Assembly: GCA_006503535.1 (NCBI GenBank)
Contig: QYRS01000004.1
Coordinates: 1,860,001 to 1,924,000 of the forward strand
Length of the DNA stretch: 64,000 nucleotides
Direction: 5' to 3'
DNA from: Arthrinium phaeospermum
Lineage: Eukaryota > Ascomycota > Sordariomycetes > Amphisphaeriales > Apiosporaceae
The notes under the pieces were generated by a model. That model searched no databases and was not told where the DNA came from. It saw only the letters and a list, made by a program, of their open reading frames with translations. The position numbers and the translations under genes are program-made. Position 1 is the stretch's first letter. Each line of letters opens with the position of its first letter. Shown here piece after piece: positions 43,590 to 54,663 of this stretch.

Positions 43590-46500
43590 TCACTTTCGAC
43601 CTCTGGCAACCAGTCGCTCATGCAGTTCGACGACGACATCACTCCACGACTCTACAGCTTCATTCTCCTTCTTTGTGGTGACTCGCTCTCCAAGCCTAGT
43701 GCACAGGTACTCGCATACCTTATCAATCTTGAAGTGCTCGCCATAGACCACATGTGCTTGTGGCACAATGCGGAACTCGATTCCATCGGGTGCAGGCTGG
43801 CTTTCAAGACCCAGAGTAAGCTGTACTTTCGTCTGCATGGGTACGAGCAACATGTCGATCTTGGCCGCGATGGACGAGTCGCTTGTCCTGGCAACTTCGG
43901 TGGGGAAAGTGCAGTTGAGAAGGCGGATGTTGTCGGCAGCGGCGTCGGCTTTGTCCCACGCCGCACCGATCGCACGGAGCAGAGTGGAGATCTTTGCCCG
44001 AGCTTGTACGAGGCCGCGGACATATTCCTGTATGCATTGGACGAAGAAGTCCTTTTCAACAGTCTTGGGCTGCGGGTTCTTCTCGCGATCTGCAGCAATA
44101 TAACACAGATCGATGTGCGAGGTCGTCTTGGCGTCTTGGAATGCCCTGATGTCGAAGACAACTTCAATCTCGCGGCGATACGTCATCGAGACCGTTGTGC
44201 CCGAGATACCGGCGATGGTCCAACCATGCTCTTTCTCAATCTCATCAACTTTCACTGTTTATGTATCATTAGCGTGTGCAAGAGTAAATATTCGTGGGGT
44301 TTCCAGCTTACCTTTCAAAGTGCTGATTTCTTTGGAACTCCATCCCCTGCACTCCTCCCGGATTTTCTCGGCTTCCTCGATGGCCGCGAGGCACTCTTGT
44401 TTGCGATCTACCATATCCTGAATGGTTGATTCGGTTTCCCCAAGAACCTGTTGCAACTCTTCGATCTTGCGCATCTTCTCCGCAACGTCCGAGTCCACAT
44501 CCTCAAGTTCAGCCCTGGCGGCCTCGAGCTCCTCAGGGTCACAGTCGGCAAGTTCTTCCGCGACGGAGCGCAGGCTACTGTGTTCCTGCTCCAAAGCTTC
44601 ATATGCTTTCTCAAGGCTGGGAAGGGTGACATTGAGCATGTTCTCTTGCTTCTGAAGAAGCTGCTCGTCATCTTCCATGTCCTTGGCGATCGTAACCAAG
44701 CCTTCCTTGAGGCCATCTTGCAGCTTCATCCGCCATTCATACCACATGGCTTTGCTGAGAAGGCGTGCATGCGTCTTGACGTTCTTGAACTGGTTGTCCA
44801 TCAAGAGCTTGAAGTCTGGAGTGGCAGAGATGTATTCCTTGAATAAGGGGGGGTTCTCGTCAAAGGTTTCCGTTTCGATCTCATGTACAATTCGTCTTCC
44901 TTCGGATATGTACTTCTTCAACTCGCGACATGACTATCCATTTAACGTTAGCATACCTTTCACGAAAACTTTAACTGACAAGTAGACTTACGTGCTGATA
45001 TAGCTCGAGCATCGGGACTGTGCATGCACCAGCGACAATACATCTCTCCAGAGACACATCGTCCACATTGTGCAATGTGCTATCCTTCAACGCAGCTGGG
45101 GCCTGTGTATGTCTCCGTTTTGTCGTCGTCAGCTCCATGAAACGAATACTGGTCATGTTGAGGAAATCCTGCAGATGAATGCGTTCTTCATCGTCATCGT
45201 CGAGAAGGTCTCGCTCTGAGCGACGAGGAGGGTCCTCAAAGTTGAAGGTGTCCGTAGGCTGATCATTTTCGACCGACTTGAAGCGGCCTTGGTGACGCGG
45301 TGAAGAGGCTGCACCTCCAGTGCCTGCCAAAGGCGAGAATGACATCGATGGCGTAATGGCATTGCTGGCAGTCTCTTCCAAAGAGTGGCTTGCGGAACGC
45401 GTGAGACGCCCTGTCGTCTCAGCCACGGTCGGTGGAGCATGTAAGTGTATATTCTTGACTGGACTTCCTTGATGACCTTTAAGTCTCTTAACTCCGTCCC
45501 TGTCCTCTTCGTCTTCGTCGTCCAGCTCGGCAGGACGCTTCCCTAGCAGTCCCCTAGCACTTCCAACGTGTAGACTCTTGCGGCCTCTGAACTGGGTGTT
45601 CTTTTTCGGGGACATACTGGCAATCATGCCCTTGAGCGTGGCCGTGTTGTCATCATCGCCGCAGTCGGCCTCTCGCTCGAGTATACTTCGGCCATTCTCT
45701 CTATCCTCTTCTGCCTGGCGCTCATTGTCGATTTCAACCTCTATAATACGAGGGTCGCCGAACGTTACACCTCTAGCAGTTTTACCGGGGACAAATTTGC
45801 TAGCAGAATCGCCGATGGATTCCCGACGATCAAAGAGAGCAGCGACTTTAGGAGACCCAGTCCGCTACGGTCAGCTCCAATGCCAGAGACTCGCCGGGGC
45901 TGAGGGGTTAGCACAATGCGTGGCGTTGAGACACCTGTTGAAGGATCTTGCTGGAAGACGTTTGCGCTCTTCTGGGGGCTCGTAAATAGAGAATTCCTGA
46001 AAGATCCTCTAGTGATAGCCGATCGTTGTGGGGAAGGCGTACGGCTTGACGGCTTTCCTGGTGATGGCGTTCTCAGAGGAGAAGATTGGACGCTTGCCAC
46101 AGGGCTGCTTTCAATGGCGGGAGCAGGCTGTTTTGGCGGAGAAAGTTGACGGATAGGGGAACTGGCATTGGAAACATTAGAGGGTCTCCGGCTTGTGCTG
46201 CGACGCAGGCCCATGGCGCGGAAAGGGGAAACGCCGGTGCTCGCTTTTTCGGAGGGCGCAGAAGCCCCAGCACCCGCTGATAGCCGTCTCACTGGGGAAG
46301 ACGAAGCTAGCATAGGGGCGCTGTCGGCCCTGTCCACTTCTTCCTCCATCATATGTTTCGCTTGTGTTCGGTCCTTGACCGGGGAAGGACCTTTAAAGAT
46401 TCCACCCATGGCCATTGTCATATCCATCCCCATCGTCGCCTCTTCCTCGTCTTCCTCATCTTCACCCTCTTTAGCTTGGGTTGTGGGTAGAATGCGACCC

Positions 46501-48218
46501 AGGCCAACCGTCATGTCCATCGTACTTTCATCATTTGCCGCTGTGAGAGTCCGGCGGCGGGATGGAAGAGACTTCCTCTTGTTCGACCCCCCTGCCCCCG
46601 AAGGCAACACTGCCCCCATGACAGTGGTGAGTTCCATGGACATATCCTCATTGCCAGCGTTACTCTCCATATCGAAATCTTGCACATTGTTGTTCTTGCG
46701 AATGGCGCCGATGGCCGTGGTGAGATCCATGGTTGTATCATCTTCACCCGGATGTTGAGGACTGGAGGATTTCCGCATAGGTTGGGCCACTTGTTGCGGG
46801 AAGATGCCCCCTAATGCTTTCGTAACGTCCATAGACATTTCATCATCGTAGGCACCCTCTTCTGGGGCGTTGTTTGCTCCGAGTATTCCGCCCATCGCGT
46901 TGGTAAAATCCATGTCCATGTCCATGTCCATCTCGCTCTGATCCACTGTATCCTCATTAGGTCCATCGTATGGCGAGTAGGACTGTTTCGGCTGGTGTTG
47001 CTCAGGACTATCTTTCTTAGGGGCCGGCTTTCTAGCCCAGCCGAAAGACGGAATGATTTCCTCCTCTTCATCAATACTTTGCGTTTGGGCCTGTCTGCTG
47101 GCAAGTCGCAGGGCATCGTCAAGCGTATTATTGGTCTCGTCAGGTGATACAGAGCGAGCTGTCATGCCAGATGCAACAGATGTGCCGGTCACCTCATCGA
47201 CTACCAAGTCCATGGTCGTACCATCGGCATCCGAGTCGCTGCCATCATCGGAGTGTATCTCCTCGTCAATCTCCGTCGCACCGTCTGTTGCGTCCGAGTC
47301 TGAACTATAGATAGTCGATGCAATCGTATGGTCATCGTCACCATTGTTGAAGCTCATCGGAGGTAGCGCAGAGCTTCTACGGTTCTGCTTCTGGTGCAGG
47401 TCCCGCTGGTGCTCGGGTGTATCAGGAATAGGCTCTTCGACTTGTTCCGGAGGAGTTGACGGCGGGTCTGTGGGTTCGTTCTCTGACGGGTCTGGATCAG
47501 GCGCCGAAGGCTGCGCAGCCAGTGAGGAGGCTCGTCGTGTATAGTCAGTAGACGTTGTCGAGTCTTCCTTTTCTTCGACCTCATGGAATGTATGCAAAGT
47601 AGCCTCCGCCGCGAATGACACTCTTCTGTTAGCCAGTGACTTCCGGCGCGCCTCTCTTCGGTCCTTAATCTCCTTCTCCAATTCGCGCCTTTCTTTCTCC
47701 TCCCGTTCGCGCGCAGCAGCCTGTTGCTCTTCCTCAGTGCGCAACGCAATCTTGGTTCCTGAAGAGTTCGAGTCCTCATTTTGAAAAGGACTGGGCATAT
47801 TTTCGGCACCCTGATTTCTCGCAGATGGCTGGGCTATCCTCGACTTTGGCTTATGAGGAGGAATCTCTGGTAGGATCGGTATTGTAGGCTTGAGGATGGA
47901 CCGCGGCGGAGGGCGGGCGGGCGCTGCTAGGGACTATAGCGACATTAGCTACTTATCAACGCGACGCGACGGCGTAGACTGCACGAGGGCAACAAGAGGA
48001 TGGGTCCTTACAACTCGTCGGTTGCCAGATCCCGACTTCAGAACATCCAGGCCCCCAGGTCCCATACTCTTACTACGCGACTTCTTTCGGCTGCCATTAC
48101 CAGCCAAAGAGCTAGCTACGTCAACGGTGATGTTCTCCTTCTCCATTCTCTTTCGCACGGGCGAGTAGCCGGTTGATTTGCGAGGCCGCCTCGTCGGTGG
48201 CAGGGTTACGTCTCCCAT
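43590..48218 (-). CDS. SPC7: Kinetochore scaffold Spc7/KNL1, one frame break
   Basis: Four exons (48218-48012, 47933-44992, 44933-44312, 44254-43590) encode about 1478 residues of the KNL1/Spc7 outer-kinetochore scaffold, which recruits Bub1/Bub3 and PP1 for the spindle checkpoint. PP1 docking motifs are SILK (residues 81-84) and RVSF (about 173-176). Seven MELT-like repeats lie between about residues 310 and 580 (MDLV, MDFT, MDVT, MDLT, MELT, MDMT, MDMT, most followed by a GxIxP-like tail). The C-terminal half has the Spc7 region (LQDFLNMTSIRFMEL, then a coiled coil and LLRAIGAAWDKAD) ending in the RWD-like domain that binds Mis12/Nnf1. One base appears missing in a G run at about 45856-45858; with it, exon 2 is exactly 981 codons. 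It is divergent from RPS11. Confidence 0.93.
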
Positions 48219-49055
48219 GTTGAAGTGATCAGAGAATAGGTGTCGTCAAATCTCTGGGGTAATATGATTTCGATTTGGTTTGGGGGGTAAATCGTAAGTA
48301 ACGATGCACCTGTTAGTGTGAGGGACAACCGCGTGCGACAAGTGGGCGCGTCAATCGTCGGTTTATTTACATGACTTCCTGTTCGGGCATAGTTCCCCAC
48401 AGCAACATACCAAAAAGTGTGTCAAGTGAGTGAATGTTCAAGGATCTTATTTGGAGAGGAGAAGTCGGGCAAATGACTTAGGTAAGCATTGCTCAAAGCA
48501 TTGATTGGCCTTAAACAGCTTCTCCTGAAAGATGAACAACCTGCACGTATGAGAAATTGGATTTGAAGCAATGGATAATACTGCATGCGCTTTGCGACAC
48601 GATACGATACTTCTTTGCTAGGTACCTAGCTATCAGTGTGCCTTGAGAGAACTTCTAGGAAAACCAGAGAGAAAATGGCTCCAGGTCCCAAAGGCACTGC
48701 TATTCTTTAAAGTGGTGGTGGACCTTTGATTGGCGCTTGACTCAACAACATCCAAATTAGATTGATTGGAAAGCTCAGACCCCAAACCGCTGATTGATCT
48801 CAAGTCTGAAGAGGGACCCCGCACTAAGCGCACTTGGCCTGGGAAATTTTTGGCTGAGTCTGCTTCAGCCACACTTACACCGCCCAGCCACTTTTGTGGC
48901 AGCGCACTACCACTTTCAGGGCAATTCTGCCCACATGGAAAATTAATCCACAGACAGCTTCCATTATTCAATCTTGAACTTTTCGCCTAGGTACACGACA
49001 CACTCAACCATCAACGACCAATTCGCCTCGACGACACTCGACAACCACCGCAAAA
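48219..49055. promoter_or_regulatory. Shared divergent promoter region, SPC7 and RPS11
   Basis: These 837 bp separate head-to-head SPC7 and RPS11 starts and hold both promoters. The RPS11 side has a short pyrimidine- and CGACGAC-rich leader next to the ATG, usual for ribosomal-protein genes. No other gene is seen. Confidence 0.5.
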
Positions 49056-49783
49056 ATGGCCACCGAATTGACCGTCCAGTCGGAGCGTGCTTACCAGAAG
49101 CAGCCTCACATCTTCCAGAACTCCAAGGTCAAGACCAAGAGTGCCCGTCCTGGCAAGGGTGGCCGCCGATGGTACAAGGACGTTGGTCTGGGTTTCCGTA
49201 CCCCCAAGACCGCCATTGAGGGCAGCTACATCGGTAAGTCAGAGCAGCGATCACGTTTTGGCTCGCGATGCGACATGTTTAGGTGTCATTTTCCACAGGT
49301 GCCAGAGATGCGAAATTCGCTGGGATCTGGCACCTGCAAGTGATGACAAAATCGATTTGGGAGGATATGGACAATCCGGCGCGACGACAGAAACTGACAT
49401 GCCTCGCGAATCACAGACAAGAAGTGCCCCTTCACCGGTCTCGTCTCTATCCGTGGCCGTATCCTGACCGGCACCGTCGTTTCCACCAAGATGCACCGAA
49501 CTCTCATCATCCGCCGCGAGTACCTCCACTTCATCCCCAAGTACGCCCGTTACGAGAAGCGCCACAAGAACTTGGCCGCCCACGTCTCCCCCGCCTTCCG
49601 TGTTGAGGAGGGTGACCAGGTTACCGTTGGCCAGTGCAGACCTCTCAGCAAGACTGTACGTCCTCTGTGTGATCCAAACATGTTGGATGACAAAAAAAAC
49701 TGACCACTCTTTAGGTTCGATTCAACGTCCTGCGCGTCCTGCCCCGAACTGGCAAGGCTGTCAAGTCGTTCAGCAAGTTCTAA
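49056..49783 (+). CDS. RPS11: 40S ribosomal protein S11 (uS17)
   Basis: Three exons (49056-49233, 49417-49655, 49715-49783) encode 161 residues. The sequence starts [20 protein letters not shown] and runs through [75 protein letters not shown] and [14 protein letters not shown] to [12 protein letters not shown]. This is the complete eukaryotic uS17 family, an rRNA-binding protein of the small subunit body. The ATG has a strong context (CAAAAATGGCC). Intron 1 is 183 nt, the longest of the confidently spliced introns next to it, and contains structured sequence (see the separate RNA entry). Intron 2 is 59 nt. The frame is clean. Confidence 0.97.
49296..49402 (+). ncRNA. Candidate intronic snoRNA within RPS11 intron 1
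   Basis: Inside RPS11 intron 1 there is a perfect 11-bp inverted repeat, 49296-49306 with 49326-49336 (CAGGTGCCAGA / TCTGGCACCTG), whose loop holds an inner GCGA/TCGC stem. Directly after it come a C-box match GTGATGA at 49340-49346 and a D-box CTGA at 49394-49397, 47 nt apart. These would suit a box C/D snoRNA, which guides 2'-O-methylation; the spacing of the hairpin and an ACAAAA hinge followed by ACA could also suit an H/ACA RNA. Ribosomal-protein introns commonly host snoRNAs. No guide target was verified. Confidence 0.4.
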
Positions 49784-50697
49784 AATGGGTCTTTCCTTGG
49801 CATCATAGGCGTCATTTGCATGAGGGTACTTCACGTTCTGCGATTCGGAACTGGGACGCGGATTACTATGGTGGCTGCTATAGCACACAGATGCGAAATT
49901 CGGCAGCTCTGAAATAAAACGATTCACCACGCAATACCCGTCACGTTTTACGATTGGCTTCTCGGTGGTGAAATGTCTCTACACGAGTATGGACGGAAGG
50001 TCTGGACGGCCAACAAGGGCTTTGCGGGCATAGAATCGATTTTCTGGCGTCTCAACGTGTTGTTATTGGCAGTCTGAAAAGTTCGTAATGAGAACGACAT
50101 TTGATGATTGCACCCGGTCAAAACCCTTCTAGAACTTGTGAAGTGTTATGCTGTATCATACCCATCGTCCTAGCAACCCTCCACAACACTATCGTCCAAC
50201 CTGCCATGCAACCAAGCCGCTGCTGTCACGAGGGCAGGAATGACGGTTTCGCGATATGCAGGTTGCCAAGAATTATATTTTGCTATGTGGATCGAAGTCC
50301 AGATAGAAAGGCAAGATGTTGTAAATTTGCAGTTCGACGAACCAATACTACAATAACAGTGCCTACCCAAATCAATAAAGCAATATCAAGAGATGCGTGC
50401 ATTTAGAGAATTCATCAGTGTAGATTATTTCGCCGCAATAATTTACCTTCAGCCTTGCAGGCACAGTGTACGCCGAAGTGACGCACGTACTGCTCAGGGC
50501 AGTCAACTTTTCAGCGGATTCAATACGGACCTATAGGCAAGTTACGGCAAATTCCGAGGCAACTCCAATGACAACTTTTTGATGCTCTGAGAATTGACAG
50601 CCACCAGACACTCAATCGCATCCGACAACGCCGCCATTATCCCTACCTGCGTCAAGTCCCTCGAGATTCAATCGACAGAGCTATAGAATCGACCGCA
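49784..50697. other. Intergenic between RPS11 and the twin-CX9C gene
   Basis: About 0.9 kb contains the RPS11 3' flank. A second copy of a 14-mer (agatgcgaaattcg) that also occurs in RPS11 intron 1 lies at 49889-49902. The promoter of the next gene follows. No gene is seen. Confidence 0.5.
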
Positions 50698-51675
50698 ATG
50701 GGTTGGTGGGATAGCCTTTGGCCGTCCAAGAGCGAAGATCCTCTGCACAAGCTCGACCCCAAGCTACGAGAATATCTGGAGCGGGAATCGCCAGTGAAAT
50801 ATGGCTCCCAAGAACAGCAAGCACGGGACACCGGCGCCGCACCAGCGAAACGGCCGAGCTACCTAGACACGGCCGCGCCCCCGTCAGCACCGCGATCGGC
50901 AGAGGAGGAGGCGAAACCCACAATACCCAAAGAGTCCGAGTTCCAAGATGGCCGGTACGCCCACCTCTGGAAGACGTACCGGCCGCTCGCCGAGATCGAG
51001 GCCGAGACCAAGAGCGACCAGGAGAAGATCATGGACGTGCTCGAGGGCTACAAGGAGCGCAAGGCGCAGATCGGCCGCGCCGCGCTCGAGAACTGCGCGC
51101 TCGAGCAGGTCGACTGGCGCCAGTGCATGAACAACCCGTCGTGGTCGGAGCGTATGACCATGTGCCGCACGCAGGTGCGCAAGTTCGAAAAGTGCTACAA
51201 CACGCAGACGCGCCTCCTCAAGGCCCTGGGCTACCTCTCGACCCTCGACCGCAGCCCCGAGGTCGAGGAGGACATCCAGATGCACGCCGACACCCTCTAC
51301 CAGCGCCTCCAGGCCCAGGAGGCCGAGGTCGAGGCCGCCCGCGCCGAGGGCCGGCCCATCCCCAAGTTCCAGCCCCTGGTCCCGCGCCAGCCCGTGCTGG
51401 GCCAGGCTACGGCCATCGCTGCAAAGGAGGAGCTGACGGAGGAGCAGCAGGCTATGATCAAGGAGCGGGTGGCCAAGGTCGACGAGCAGGATCAGATGGC
51501 GGAGGAGATGGCTATTCGGGCAGAGATCCGGGCCAGGCAAGATGCTGCAGCCCGGTTGCAGGGTATCTACAAGGAGCAGGAGCTCGAGCGGCAAAGGAGG
51601 AAAGAGATGGGCGAGGCCACAACTTGGGATAAAGTTGTCGGTACGTTCAAGGGCAGTGGTAACAAAGACCAATAG
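50698..51675 (+). CDS. Twin-CX9C (CHCH-like) protein
   Basis: This single-exon gene encodes 325 residues. The centre holds a twin CX9C motif, C133-x9-C143 and C156-x9-C166 (CALEQVDWRQC and CRTQVRKFEKC). This is the signature of proteins oxidised by Mia40 in the mitochondrial intermembrane space. The N-terminus starts MGWWDSLWPSK and is otherwise charged. The C-terminal 120 residues are a long charged helix/coiled coil (EEMAIRAEIRARQDAAARL) ending with TWDKVVGTFKG. No cleavable presequence is clear, which fits Mia40 import. A 325-residue protein is long for this class; fungal proteins of this form are conserved but I cannot name the function. The frame is clean. Confidence 0.8.
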   Translation: MGWWDSLWPSKSEDPLHKLDPKLREYLERESPVKYGSQEQQARDTGAAPAKRPSYLDTAAPPSAPRSAEEEAKPTIPKESEFQDGRYAHLWKTYRPLAEIEAETKSDQEKIMDVLEGYKERKAQIGRAALENCALEQVDWRQCMNNPSWSERMTMCRTQVRKFEKCYNTQTRLLKALGYLSTLDRSPEVEEDIQMHADTLYQRLQAQEAEVEAARAEGRPIPKFQPLVPRQPVLGQATAIAAKEELTEEQQAMIKERVAKVDEQDQMAEEMAIRAEIRARQDAAARLQGIYKEQELERQRRKEMGEATTWDKVVGTFKGSGNKDQ

Positions 51676-52354
51676 GTCAACCTCTGAGAGCCATATTTTC
51701 GGGCCTGCCCATAATGTTCTGGGACAGTCGCTGGCACCAGGACCTGGTATCTTCACCACCTAATGTACAAATCTAATCAACTGTACTATCATGAAGCAAA
51801 CACCGAAAGAATACAACACTCATCAAAAGTATGTCGTTGGGGTTAGAGGTTGTCAGGTATATTCTACTCCTCAGTCTACTCGAGGCATCGCCTACGGCAT
51901 CTAGCTGAAGAACCTTAAGTCCGTGGAGAAGTTTGACGTCAATGACAGGTATACTTACTTACCTCTGCATTCATCAGAAGAGGCTTATCCGTATTATAAA
52001 TAAATATACCTGAACACCAATTCAACTCAAGAAAGCACATAGTTACATCTACCATAGCCCAGCAACTTGTGACAGATTGGATATAAAAAGCATGAAGTAT
52101 CATGCCTCAACTGAGGTTAGCCCCACCAGTCATCCGATAGCGGATAGCGGGGCATTACAGACTACAGGTTCATCATATCATTTTGTCTTTGCCCTCAAAG
52201 TTAACTGCTTGTTTAACTTGTCCTTCCGAGTCATGCATACATAATGAGCTTGGATTCCTAGAAGCCATATCTTGGGATGCGTCATGTGTCTCGTTGTATA
52301 GTCGGCTTCGCCTTTTCAATTCGTACTCTGCCAATGCCCTGTCCTCGACGTACA
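51676..52354. other. Intergenic between twin-CX9C and FPGS genes
   Basis: This AT-rich spacer contains the 3' UTR of the first gene and the FPGS promoter and leader. Two further in-frame ATGs (52277, 52334) lie upstream of the FPGS start. No other gene is seen. Confidence 0.55.
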
Positions 52355-54043
52355 ATGGCGACTACTACCACAGCGGCGGCGGCGGCAACCCCGATCGAAG
52401 TTGCGCAAAAGACTGGAAGAACCTACAATGTAAGCAAGGGAGGACCCGACCGCTTAGGAATGTAGCCTCCAAGCAAACGGATTGCTCACAGACAGAAACA
52501 GGATGCCATCGACGCCCTCAACTCGCTCCAGACTCCCTATGCCATCATCGAAGCCCGGCGCAAAGCCGGGATCCGCCCAGATGCCACTTCCATCGCCGAG
52601 ATGCGGACGTACCTGCGACGGATTGGGTACGGCGACGGCGCGGCCCTCGAGCGCCTGAACATCCTGCACGTCGCGGGCACCAAGGGCAAGGGCAGCACCT
52701 GCGCCTTCGCCGCATCGATACTGCAGCAGTACCAGACCTCCCACGGCGTGCCGCGCAAGATCGGCCTGTTCACGAGCCCCCACTTAATCGCCGTCCGCGA
52801 GCGCATACGCATCAACGGCAAGCCCGTCAGCGAGGAGCTGTTCGCGCGCTACTTCTTCGAGGTCTGGGACATGCTGGGGCAAGCCGAAGAAGCAGAAACG
52901 GAGGGCAAACAAATAGAAGAAGGAACCAAGCCTGACCCTACCACCGGCAACAACGGTGCCGCCGGGGCTGGTGATGCGCCGAGCTCGGTGGTGGACATAC
53001 CCATGCCGACACGCCCCATCTATGCGCGCTACCTGACGCTCATGAGCTACCACCTCTTCCTGCAGGAGGGCGTGGACGTCGCCGTGTACGAAACAGGCAT
53101 CGGAGGCGAGTACGACGCAACGAACATCGTGGAGAGGCCTGTTGCGACAGCCATCAGCACCCTGGGTATCGACCACGTGTTCGCGCTGGGCGACACGGTC
53201 GAGAAGATCGCGTGGCACAAGGCGGGAATCATGAAGAAGGGCAGCGCGGCTTTCACAATCGAGCAAGTCCCGGAGGCGGCCGAGGTGCTGCAGAACCGGG
53301 CCCAGCAAAAAGGGGTAGACCTGAAAGCCCTGAGCATTGACCCCAGACTTGAGGAAGTCAATGTGCGGCCCAACGCGGTGTTTCAGAAGAAAAACGCCAG
53401 TTTGGGGGTAGCGCTGGCGGAGACCGCATTGCAGAAGCTTGATCCCAATTTCAAGCCTGATCCGGAGAAGCTGCCAAAGGAATTTGTGGATGGCCTGGAG
53501 CAGGTTGTTTGGAGGGGCAGGTGTGAAGTGAAATCCGAGGGACCCATCACATGGCACATTGACGGCGCGCACACGGTGGACAGTCTGAAGATGGCGACAA
53601 AGTGGTTTGCTGGCGAGTGCGCCGGTAAGCGCGGCCCTAAAGCCCTCATCTTCAACCAGCAAGGGCGGACCGAAGCAGTCGACTTTTTGAAGGGCATGGT
53701 GGATGCACTGGAATCCCAGGATGGAGGCTCGTTCGGCCATGCGGTATTCTGCTCCAACGTCACCTACGCCGCTACGGGGTATAAACGCGATTTCGTCAAT
53801 CACCAGTACGATTCTCAAGCCATACAGGCTCTGACCGCCCAGCATCAGTTTGCCGAGAAGTGGTCCTCGTTGGACCCCAAAACAAAGGTCGTCGTGCTAC
53901 CGACTATCGAAGAGGCCATCAACTACGTCCGAACTCTGAGCGAGGGCGCGGGCGAGGGCGAGACGGTGCAGGCTCTCATCACCGGCAGTCTTCATCTGGT
54001 TGGAGGGGCTTTGAGCATATTAGAGGGTGCGGATGCGTTATAG
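52355..54043 (+). CDS. Folylpolyglutamate synthase
   Basis: Two exons (52355-52429, 52502-54043) encode 538 residues of folylpolyglutamate synthase, which adds glutamates to tetrahydrofolate and so retains folate in cytosol and mitochondria. Motifs are the ATP P-loop HVAGTKGKGSTCAF, SPHLIAVRERIRING, YETGIGGEYDATNIV, GIDHVFALGDTVEKIAWHKA with AGIMKKG, and WHIDGAHTVDSL. An Asn/Gly/Ala-rich insert lies at about residues 135-160. The called ATG gives MATTTTAAAAAT; in-frame ATGs at 52334 and 52277 would add a basic N-terminus resembling a mitochondrial presequence, so two isoforms are possible. The intron is 72 nt, phase 0. The frame is clean. Confidence 0.93.
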
Positions 54044-54663
54044 ATCATGTTTTCTGTCGCATATATCAACTTCGCATTTGGGAGGGAGTACGGAAATGGG
54101 ATCTGAATATTCCGGGTTGGCTTCAACAGCGCATTTGCATTATAGGATTTCTTAGGTTCTGGTGGGAATTCGGGGGAATAGATGCATACTTTGTTATGGT
54201 CTCTGTGATTTGACGTATAGACGCGGTCATCAAGGGAAACATATCCGTAGGGACTAAACATTCCAAGAGAGCGAGTGGCTCTATCTTCTCGTGTAAAATG
54301 CACTCTACTTCACAATAGGCAGATCAAATGAGCCTATATGAATGAATGTCGTGGAACGTATACCCTTACAGACCTAACATCATGTTGACTCCAGTTTGAT
54401 GGCTGCTATACGTGAAGTAAGTATAGGAGGTGGGAGTCATGTGAAGTGAAGTCACCCATACTATTATACATCGAGAACAGTGGGCATGACATTCTGGACA
54501 CATACGATGATGTTGCCTAGCACCGCACTAACAAGCAGAGTGGTTTATATTCGACGACCGCATACGATATATACATAAGAGAATGTGTAACATGTCATGT
54601 AGATATATGACCTAGACCAAAACATCGAGACTTGTCGTATTCCTCGTTCACACCTCCATTCCA
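54044..54663. other. Intergenic, convergent 3' ends
   Basis: About 620 bp of AT-rich DNA lies between two stop codons that face each other. Nothing else is seen. Confidence 0.6.

Noticed and set aside
43590..44429. 304-codon plus-strand ORF across the SPC7 3' exon
   Set aside because: It is antisense to the conserved Spc7 RWD-like domain and has no domain of its own.
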